Below are positions 7,285 through 14,870 of a stretch of 19,501 bases of DNA, in pieces. A model generated the notes under the pieces. It was not told where the DNA came from, searched no databases, and saw only the letters and a list, made by a program, of their open reading frames with translations. The position numbers were made by a program, and so were the translations under genes. Numbering within the stretch: position 1 is the stretch's first letter; each line of letters begins with the position of its first letter. Origin of the DNA: Coriobacteriia bacterium (GTDB taxonomy: Bacteria; Actinomycetota; Coriobacteriia; Coriobacteriales; QAMH01); contig CAAEQF010000074.1 in the NCBI GenBank assembly GCA_900758075.1, forward strand, positions 1-19,501, read 5' to 3'.

Positions 7285-7697
7285 CGTTACCTCCTTTGCC
7301 AATCGAGCCCCACAGGGCACTTAATTTTGCCGATATGTGCGTAGCAGCCCTCACGATGCCGAGTCATGCAGTTGAGCTGCTGCGACGCAACGGGTGAGCA
7401 GATTACGGGAGAACGATTTGGGCTTCAAGGGGTTTGGTGATGGGAGAATTTCACGTCTGGCCATCGATAAAATAGATAGGACTCGGAAAGTCTGCGCAAC
7501 GCGCTTTCTACCTGCGGATTGTCTGCATTTCTACGCTTTATTGCGTAGTTTTTGAGCCGTGTACCCATCATTTCATAGTATCTATGGCCAGCCACAAGAT
7601 ATGCAGAGGAGCAATTCGAGCGCGGCCCGACATAATCGTGTCTGAACATTTGCCATAGAGCGCAGGAACAACCTGCGTAAAACAAGAGGAGGAACCC
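7285..7697. other. Divergent regulatory spacer between the met operon and the opine dehydrogenase operon
   Basis: These 413 bp hold no convincing gene and are more AT-rich than their flanks towards the right. On the plus strand CTACGC/GCGTAG (7531-7536, 7543-7548) followed by TTTTT (7549-7553) forms a small terminator-like hairpin upstream of the dehydrogenase. A second perfect repeat, CGCAGG/CCTGCG (7661-7666, 7672-7677), ends 20 nt before the dehydrogenase ATG and could be an operator or 5' stabilising hairpin. An 86-codon minus-strand frame (7425-7685, TTG start) has no ribosome-binding site and atypical codons, and is not called. Confidence 0.5.
7400..7428 (-). promoter_or_regulatory. Candidate promoter of the met operon
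   Basis: On the minus strand TTGAAG (7423-7428) and TAATCT (7400-7405) are spaced by 17 nt. The -10 fits only the loose TANNNT pattern. It would give a leader of about 110 nt before the leader ORF. Confidence 0.25.
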
Positions 7698-8933
7698 ATG
7701 ACCATCAATGTTGAGGAGCTACGCAACGCGCCGATCGCCGTGCTCGGCGGTGGTGCAGTTGGCAAGACCTGCGCAGCAGATTGCGCGCTTGCCGGCCAGG
7801 AGGTGCGCATCTGCGACCTCGACCCATTCTTCGAGAGCACGCTCGGCAACGTGGACAAGACCGGCGTGACCATTGGCCCCAAGCTGCCCGGTACCCAGAC
7901 CAAGTACGGTTTCGAGCGCTGGGGCAAGGCCAAGTTCGCGCTTGCCACCAACAGCATTGCCGAAGCCGTCAAGGGCGCGAAGCTCATCATCGTGGGCATC
8001 CCGAGCGTCGCGCACGAGACCTTCTTCAAGGAGCTCATCCCCTACCTCGAAGACGGCCAGATCATCCACATCATCCCCGACAACTACGGCAGCCTCGAGC
8101 TCCGCAAGATGATGAGGGAGGCCGGCTGCGACAAGAAGGTCATCATCGGCGGCTGGTCGAGCGCGCCATATGGCACCCGCGTCGACACCGAGGGCGGCGT
8201 GCCCAACGCGCACGTCTCACTCGTCTACCGCGCCATCACGCTGCGCGGCGCCGCGCTGCCCATGACCGACCAGGAAAACTTCCTCGAGAGCTCCAAGGCG
8301 CTCGGCTGCTTTGACGCAATCACCCAAGGCGACGGCGTGACGAGCGGCGCAACCGTGCTCGACATCGGGTTCTCCAACGTCAACCCGGTCATTCACGTCC
8401 CCGGCACGCTGCTCGGCGTCTCCACGATGGAGAACTTCTCCACCGTGCTGCGCAGCAACATCCACGACTACTCGATCTACAGCCACTCCTTCTGCCCGTC
8501 CATCTCCGAGGTGCAGTACCAGTTCTACAACGAGGAGATCGCGCTGGCCAAGGCAATCGGCGTCGGCATTCAGGAGTTCAAGAAGGAGGTCTTCTTCCAG
8601 CGCACGAGCGTTTTGGGCGAGGAGTACATGGGCGAGGGCTGCAACGTCCCGTTCGAGGAAGAGTGGGAAGTCGGCTACGGCACCGGCCCGTTCACCATCA
8701 AGAACCGCTACGTCACCGAGGATGTCCCGGTCGGCTGCCATGTGTACCACGAGCTTGGCAAGAAGTTTGGCGTCCCGACCCCCATCATCGATTCGATGAT
8801 TGTCCTGGGCGGCGTCATGAACCACACCAACTACTTCGAGACGGGCATGACGCTCGAGCACCTGGGCATCGCGCACCTCACCAAGGAGCAGCTGCTCGCC
8901 TACCTCAACGACGGCACCTACGTCGAGGCGTAG
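7698..8933 (+). CDS. NAD(P)-dependent opine (octopine/nopaline) dehydrogenase family protein, 411 aa
   Basis: The enzyme belongs to the octopine/nopaline dehydrogenase family, which reductively joins an amino acid and a 2-oxo acid into an N-(carboxyalkyl)amino acid, or runs the reverse oxidation. The Rossmann nucleotide loop G17-G-G-A-V-G22 lies in IAVLGGGAVGKTCA. The C-terminal helical domain carries the expected catalytic pair, a His in NVNPVIHVPG (H233) and an Asp in TEDVPVG (D342). The length of 411 aa suits the family. ATG 7698 has GAGGAGG 6 nt upstream. A racemase-family gene follows after 10 nt, so the two form an operon. Substrates cannot be read from the sequence; characterised relatives use Arg, Ala, norvaline, Met or Phe with pyruvate or 2-oxoglutarate. 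The gene is divergent from the methionine importer. Confidence 0.9.
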   Translation: MTINVEELRNAPIAVLGGGAVGKTCAADCALAGQEVRICDLDPFFESTLGNVDKTGVTIGPKLPGTQTKYGFERWGKAKFALATNSIAEAVKGAKLIIVGIPSVAHETFFKELIPYLEDGQIIHIIPDNYGSLELRKMMREAGCDKKVIIGGWSSAPYGTRVDTEGGVPNAHVSLVYRAITLRGAALPMTDQENFLESSKALGCFDAITQGDGVTSGATVLDIGFSNVNPVIHVPGTLLGVSTMENFSTVLRSNIHDYSIYSHSFCPSISEVQYQFYNEEIALAKAIGVGIQEFKKEVFFQRTSVLGEEYMGEGCNVPFEEEWEVGYGTGPFTIKNRYVTEDVPVGCHVYHELGKKFGVPTPIIDSMIVLGGVMNHTNYFETGMTLEHLGIAHLTKEQLLAYLNDGTYVEA

Positions 8934-8943
8934 GAGAGCGCGC

Positions 8944-9705
8944 ATGACCTGGCAGGCACCCCTTGCCGACGAGACCGGCAGGCACGGCAGCTTTACCGTG
9001 CCTGCCCACTTCACCTCCGGGCAGACAATCGGCATCGTGACCGTCGACCTGGACTATCCCAAGCTGCCCGGCAACGTCGCCAACGCGACGACTTTTGACT
9101 ACCCCGTGCGCTACGAGAAAGTCGAGTTCGAGATCGAGCGGCTCTTCGCGGGCGACCCCTCCATCGAGGGGCTCGTCATCGACGCCGCGAGAAAGCTCGA
9201 GCGCGAGGGCGTGCGCGCCATCGTGGGCGCATGTGGCTTCTTCGCGCACTTCCAGGACAGCGTGGCCGCCGCCGTCGACGTGCCCGTGTTCATGTCGAGC
9301 CTCGTGCAGGCGCCGCTCATCGAAGTCGGGCTCAAGCCCGGCCAGAAGATCGCCGTGCTGGCAGCCGACGGGGCAAGCGTGACCCCCGAGCTGCTCGCGC
9401 ACGTCAACGCGCGCCCCGACCGCCTCATCGTGAGAGACATCGGAAGCCTCGAGAGCTTTGCCCCCATCCGCTGGGGCAAGACGACGCTCGACAACGGCGC
9501 GCTCATCGCCGACCTGCAACAAGTCGCGACGTCGCTTGCCGCAGAGCACCCGGAAATCGGGGCCTTTCTGCTAGAATGCAGCGATCTGCCGCCGTACGCC
9601 GCGGATATCCAGGCGGCAACGGGGCTTCCCGTGTTCGACTTCGTCACGCTCATCGACTGGGTGCACCAAAGCGTCGCCCAGCGCCCCTACTACGGCTGGC
9701 TCTAG
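8944..9705 (+). CDS. Aspartate/glutamate/hydantoin racemase-family protein, 253 aa
   Basis: A cofactor-independent racemase-family enzyme with two symmetric half-domains. The two catalytic-type cysteines are present: C97 in IVGACGFFAHFQ and C212 in FLLECSDLPPYA. The segments SIEGLVIDAARKLEREGVRAIVG and KIAVLAADGASVTPELL also fit the fold. The expected chemistry is inversion at the alpha carbon of an amino acid through a two-base Cys mechanism, or a related isomerase or decarboxylase reaction. GGAG precedes the ATG and only 10 nt separate it from the dehydrogenase stop. In this operon it could supply a D-amino acid to, or recover one from, opine metabolism; that is inference. Its stop overlaps that of the convergent Nudix gene. 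Confidence 0.85.
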   Translation: MTWQAPLADETGRHGSFTVPAHFTSGQTIGIVTVDLDYPKLPGNVANATTFDYPVRYEKVEFEIERLFAGDPSIEGLVIDAARKLEREGVRAIVGACGFFAHFQDSVAAAVDVPVFMSSLVQAPLIEVGLKPGQKIAVLAADGASVTPELLAHVNARPDRLIVRDIGSLESFAPIRWGKTTLDNGALIADLQQVATSLAAEHPEIGAFLLECSDLPPYAADIQAATGLPVFDFVTLIDWVHQSVAQRPYYGWL

Positions 9706-10268
9706 CCGCGCTCGATCGTGCCGAGCTTCTCGATAAGCTTCGTGTAGATGCGCTCGCGTATCCAGGGCTCGGTTGAAAGCGCGATCGCATCCTGCAGAGG
9801 CACCCATTTCACCCCGCTGTTCTCGTCCGGTTTGATGCGAATCGGCTCGGCGGGGTCTGCCACCGCAAGGTAGGTGACGTTGAGGTGCAGATGCGACCCC
9901 ACGTAGGAGCCGCGCTTGATGTGCCCGTCCACGGTGAGCACCTCGAGCGAGTAGATGCCGCAATCGACCAGCTGCGCGTGCTCGACGCCGGTCTCTTCGG
10001 CCAGCTCGCGCAGCGCCACGGCGGCAAGGTCGCGCTCCCCGTCCGCATGTCCGCCAATCCACGACCACGAATCGTAGATGTTGTGGTAGACGAGCAGGGT
10101 CTGCGTAAACGTAGGGTCAACCGTCCAGATGGAGCAGGCCATATGCGCAAGCGACGACCGCTCGAAGCAATCGGGGTTTTCGCGCATGTACGCGAGGATG
10201 ACCTGCTTGTCGACTTCCTCCTGCTCGTTAAACGGCTCGTAAGCCGCAATATCCTCGAAAAGCGACAT
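9702..10268 (-). CDS. Nudix hydrolase with a variant Nudix box, 188 aa
   Basis: A Nudix-fold hydrolase that would cleave a nucleoside diphosphate linked to another group. The box spans G73-V95 (GHADGERDLAAVALRELAEE, then TGV) and keeps the metal-binding REUxEExGU part (R87, E88, E91, E92, G94), but the Glu normally at position 7 of the box is Arg79, with Glu78 just before. The N-terminal 60 residues (YMRENPDCFERSSLAHMACSI) and the phrase SWSWIGGHADGE are typical of an uncharacterised Nudix group in anaerobes. The start at 10268 is chosen because it gives the usual N terminus and follows an AAGGAAAGG tract; 26 upstream in-frame codons look non-coding. It converges on the racemase gene with the two stop codons sharing bases in CTAG. 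Substrate unknown. Confidence 0.88.
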   Translation of the reverse strand: MSLFEDIAAYEPFNEQEEVDKQVILAYMRENPDCFERSSLAHMACSIWTVDPTFTQTLLVYHNIYDSWSWIGGHADGERDLAAVALRELAEETGVEHAQLVDCGIYSLEVLTVDGHIKRGSYVGSHLHLNVTYLAVADPAEPIRIKPDENSGVKWVPLQDAIALSTEPWIRERIYTKLIEKLGTIERG

Positions 10269-10394
10269 CGATTTGCCTTTCCTTTCTTTCCCGCAGCACC
10301 GGGACTGCTGGCCAGCCGCGTCATGGACCGCACGGCCGCTGGGCATCCCCTCATGACAAGTCGGTCAGGCTTTGACCACATAGCTGACAAAACG

Positions 10395-10428
10395 GAGAGG
10401 CACTGACCATTTTTGGCCAATGCCTCTC
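10395..10428 (-). terminator. Hairpin downstream of thrS, weak terminator candidate
   Basis: Two 15-nt arms (10395-10409 and 10414-10428) pair with two mismatches around a 4-nt loop, about 100 nt after the thrS stop. On the minus strand only TTTT follows, after CCG. The right arm is part of a direct repeat, so the element may have another role. Confidence 0.4.
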
Positions 10429-10470
10429 CAGTCTGTCACGTATACGGCCAATGCCTTGCCGGTCTGTCAC
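10415..10470. repeat. Imperfect 25-bp direct repeat, two copies 31 bp apart
   Basis: Copies at 10415-10439 and 10446-10470 share GGCCAATGCCT, then differ at three positions, and end identically in GTCTGTCAC. They are separated by GTATAC. They lie in the 261-bp spacer between thrS and the Nudix gene. The spacer also contains the inverted repeat GGTCA/TGACC at 10363-10377. No gene is seen in it. Confidence 0.7.
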
Positions 10471-10529
10471 CGGCGCGCATGGTCAGCGCCCCTCGACGGC
10501 GTCAAGCCACGCACGTTCTGCCTTCGTCC

Positions 10530-12293
<1,764 letters not shown>

Positions 12294-12412
12294 CGAGATA
12301 CTCCTTTGATGCCGATGCTAATAATTGTCAGAAGACTACACCATTACCTCGCGCTTGTGCGGGGATTATCGAGGTTTTCGAACAGCTAGCGCAGTCTTTT
12401 GGATGGCACATG

Positions 12413-12444
12413 AAAAAAGGGCCGCAGGCATGTGCCCGCAGCCC
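12413..12444 (-). terminator. Intrinsic terminator of the radical SAM gene
   Basis: An 11-bp stem with two mismatched or wobble positions (12419-12429 with 12434-12444) and an ATGT loop is followed on the minus strand by six Ts (12413-12418). It lies 62 nt after the radical SAM stop and upstream of thrS, separating the two transcripts. Confidence 0.87.
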
Positions 12445-12506
12445 TCTCTCGTGTGCTGTTGCGCGTGCCGCCCACTCCGCTTAGAAGCGAGGCGTCGCAA
12501 TGCAAT

Positions 12507-13871
12507 CTAGTGCGTGAACTCGCCCATTGCGTGGTCGATTTCCCACAGCTTGTCGGCCGTGGGCTTCCACTCCTTGGCGTACTTGTCGCAACGCGAACAC
12601 AGCAGCTCGACCGTCTCGTCGCCTTCGAGGTTGGAGGAGTGCGCGCCCGTGCGCTTGATCATGTCGCGCAGGTCCTGCGGGTTCTCGAGCATCGGGCACG
12701 GCCTGAGCATGTTGTCGTTGAACGGCTGGCCGTCGTGGTACGCCATGAACAGCGGCGCCTGCAGGCCCTCGAGCAACGTATGCTCGTGGATGTTCGTGTC
12801 GCTGAAGTGGATGAACACGCACGGGTCCATGTCGCCGTTGGCATTGATGTGCAGGTAGCGGCGCCCGCCGGCGATGCAGCCCTGCACGTACTGGCCGTCG
12901 TTCTGGAAGTCCATCGGGAAGATAGCCTTGGTGACACGATACTCGCGGACCTTGTGATACATCTCCTCACGCTGCTCGGGCGTGACCATGAGCTCGATGT
13001 TCGCATCCGAGCCGACCGGCATGTAGTGGAAGTACCAGACGAACAGCGCACCCCAGTCGATGAGCTGGTCGATGTACTCGGGGCTCGAGACCGCCTCGTA
13101 GTTTTCGGAGGTGTAGCAGCAGGAGATGCCGAAGGGCAGGCCGTTTTCCTTGAGCAGGTTCATCGCGTGCTCGATCTTGTCGTACACGCTGTAGTTGACG
13201 CCCACGCTGCGGCGGAAGTCGGTGGTCTCCTTGCTGCCTTCCTGGCTGATGGCCGGGATGAAGTTCTTCACGCGCAGCAGGTCCTGGCAGAACTGCTCAT
13301 CTATGAGCGTGGCGTTGGTGAAGCACAGGAAGATGCAGTCGTCGTGCTTCTCGCACAGCTTGATGAGGTCGTCCTTGCGGACCAGCGGCTCGCCGCCCGT
13401 GTAGATATACATGTAGACGCCGAGCTCTTTACCCTGCTCGATGATGGAGTCGATGTCCTCGTAGCTCAGGTTGAGCCTGTTGCCGTAGTCGGCAGCCCAG
13501 CAGCCCTTGCAATGCAGGTTGCAGGCGCTGGTCGGGTCGAGCAGAATTGCCCAGGGGATGTTGCACTGGTACTTGGCGCGCAGCTCGTTTTGCTTTGCCC
13601 AGCCCTTGACGTTGACGTTGAAGTAGAAGTTCATCAAGATGTTGTCGAGGACGTCTGGGTTGATCTGGTTGAGCGCACGCATGACGAGCTGGTAGACGTT
13701 TTTGTCAGGACCGGACATGTACTCGTTGATAATCTTGAGCTGCGAGGGAAACAGCTTTTTGCCGACCATGTTGATAATCTTGAGAAGGCGCGGGATTGCC
13801 TTTTCGGGGTTCGAGTGGAGCATCTTGAGGACCGACTTGATGCCCAGATCGGCAAGTTCTTCCTTGACCAT
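12507..13871 (-). CDS. Radical SAM enzyme with SPASM-like C-terminal cysteines, 454 aa
   Basis: The [4Fe-4S]/SAM site is C117-x3-C121-x2-C124 (ACNLHCKGCW), followed by the SAM-contacting GGEP motif at 159-162. The C-terminal part has C332, then G346-x4-C351, which fits the opening C-x9-15-G-x4-C of SPASM domains, plus C392, C425 and C428, enough for at least one auxiliary cluster. About 105 N-terminal residues form a helical, basic region without a recognised motif. SPASM enzymes commonly modify peptides or proteins, but no precursor peptide is evident nearby, so the substrate is unknown. ATG 13871 has GAGGTG 6 nt upstream and is preferred to the frame start at 13922. A TetR-family gene is divergent, and a terminator follows the stop. 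Confidence 0.88.
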   Translation of the reverse strand: MVKEELADLGIKSVLKMLHSNPEKAIPRLLKIINMVGKKLFPSQLKIINEYMSGPDKNVYQLVMRALNQINPDVLDNILMNFYFNVNVKGWAKQNELRAKYQCNIPWAILLDPTSACNLHCKGCWAADYGNRLNLSYEDIDSIIEQGKELGVYMYIYTGGEPLVRKDDLIKLCEKHDDCIFLCFTNATLIDEQFCQDLLRVKNFIPAISQEGSKETTDFRRSVGVNYSVYDKIEHAMNLLKENGLPFGISCCYTSENYEAVSSPEYIDQLIDWGALFVWYFHYMPVGSDANIELMVTPEQREEMYHKVREYRVTKAIFPMDFQNDGQYVQGCIAGGRRYLHINANGDMDPCVFIHFSDTNIHEHTLLEGLQAPLFMAYHDGQPFNDNMLRPCPMLENPQDLRDMIKRTGAHSSNLEGDETVELLCSRCDKYAKEWKPTADKLWEIDHAMGEFTH

Positions 13872-13993
13872 AATTACACCTCGTCTTCTGTGCGGTAATG
13901 CGTAACAGACAGGGCCGATCATGCCCTGACCGCGATTGCTATCCTGTAACGGCTCTATTTGCGACTGATGTTATTCCTAAATCCGATAACGCT

Positions 13994-14028
13994 CAACTTC
14001 ATAAGTTGCACACATATAATTGTGCGCA
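13994..14028. promoter_or_regulatory. Adjacent palindromes around a TATAAT box, candidate TetR operator
   Basis: CAACTT-CAT-AAGTTG (13994-14008) is a perfect 6-bp inverted repeat. Overlapping its end, TGCACACA-TATAAT-TGTGCGCA (14007-14028) has 8-bp arms with one mismatch and a consensus -10 hexamer as its centre. The pair covers the -35 to -10 interval of a plus-strand promoter reading toward the TetR gene; no good -35 hexamer is seen. The 279-bp spacer (13872-14150) is the most AT-rich part of the window and contains no gene. Confidence 0.5.
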
Positions 14029-14099
14029 TTAAATTTCTTAATACTAGCCTGCAAAAAGATTAATTATTAGTTACTGTGGCTAGAGTAAATAGATATGCA

Positions 14100-14115
14100 G
14101 TCTAAATAAATAGAC
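14100..14115. promoter_or_regulatory. Short palindrome upstream of the TetR gene
   Basis: GTCTA-AATAAA-TAGAC is a perfect 5-bp inverted repeat 35 nt before the TetR-family start codon, with a related TAAATAGA upstream. It is a second possible binding site for autoregulation, weaker than the palindromes near 14000. Confidence 0.3.
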
Positions 14116-14150
14116 ACAAGAATTTGTTTGCCTAATTTAAGAAGACACCC

Positions 14151-14732
14151 ATGCCACGCCCGAAATACAAGAAAAACGAGAAAACGGCCGTCGAGAAAAT
14201 CGAAGACGCGTTTTGGGAGCTCCTCGAGACGACGCGCTATTCCTGCATCACCGTCGCGCAGGTCGTGAAGCTTGCGGGCCTCAATCGCAACAGCTTCTAC
14301 TACCACTTCGAGAACATGGACGACCTGGCCCACATCGCCGTGACGGACAGCATGAACCCGGCGGCGGTCAGCGTGATGGTCGACGCGATGAACGGCAAGG
14401 AGGACCTCGCGGTCACGCGCACCCCGGAGTTCAAGCAGAGCGTCGAGCGGTTCTGCCTCATCGCCGGCAAGAACAGCAGCTACGGATTGCGCACGATGCT
14501 CACCGACGCGCTCGAGCAGGCATGGTGCAAGATTGTCCACGTCGATCCCGCCAAGTTCACCAAGAAGGACAAGGTGATCGTCAGCTACCTGCTCGGCGGG
14601 ACCTTGGCGGTGTTCGCGTACTGCGCAGACAGCAACATCGAGGTGCCGATGGAAGAGATCTTGCATTCCGGGCTGTCCAAGCGCGTGCACGAGACGCTCC
14701 TCGAGATAGCCGCCGAGCAAAACGCCGTCTAG
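14151..14732 (+). CDS. TetR/AcrR-family transcriptional regulator, 193 aa
   Basis: A DNA-binding repressor-type protein. The helix-turn-helix lies at about residues 33-53 (ITVAQVVKLAGLNRNSFYYH, then F), followed by ENMDDLA, the classic TetR helix 3-4 junction. The C-terminal ligand domain (about 60-193) is not assignable to a subfamily. The length is typical. ATG 14151 is preceded by AAGAAG about 7 nt upstream. The gene is divergent from the radical SAM gene across an AT-rich spacer with palindromes, so control of that gene and of itself is the likely job; the inducer is unknown. It converges on the HelD-like gene. Confidence 0.88.
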   Translation: MPRPKYKKNEKTAVEKIEDAFWELLETTRYSCITVAQVVKLAGLNRNSFYYHFENMDDLAHIAVTDSMNPAAVSVMVDAMNGKEDLAVTRTPEFKQSVERFCLIAGKNSSYGLRTMLTDALEQAWCKIVHVDPAKFTKKDKVIVSYLLGGTLAVFAYCADSNIEVPMEEILHSGLSKRVHETLLEIAAEQNAV

Positions 14733-14765
14733 CTCCGTCGACGCGCTCCTGCCCGCTCCCGCGCA

Positions 14766-14837
14766 TGGGATGTGTGGCAGTGCCACGCTTCTCGCGCACT
14801 ACACGTGGGATGTGTGGCAGTGCCACGCTTCTCGCGC
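14766..14837. repeat. Two 32-bp identical repeats with a 40-bp period, each holding a palindrome
   Basis: Copies at 14766-14797 and 14806-14837 are identical over 32 bp. Each contains GTGGCA-G-TGCCAC, a compact palindrome. They lie between the convergent TetR and HelD-like genes (14733-14870), where no T-rich terminator is visible; a further small hairpin, CGGGGT/ACCCCG, follows at about 14837-14850. The arrangement resembles REP/BIME-type intergenic elements. Frames through the repeats are not considered coding. Confidence 0.85.
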
Positions 14838-14870
14838 GGGGTGGACCCCGTGCATACCGCGCATGCAGGG

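Noticed and set aside
7132..7440. A SAM riboswitch upstream of metQ
   Set aside because: I looked for the conserved elements of SAM-I and SAM-IV classes on the minus strand and did not recognise them; a covariance-model scan would be decisive.
7425..7685. An 86-codon minus-strand frame in the met/opine spacer
   Set aside because: It starts with TTG without a ribosome-binding site, uses codons unlike the neighbours (AAA, ATA, AGA) and matches no family; a decayed gene cannot be excluded.
12294..12412. A T-box leader upstream of thrS
   Set aside because: The conserved AGGGTGG-type T-box sequence is not visible and the leader is too short for a full T-box.
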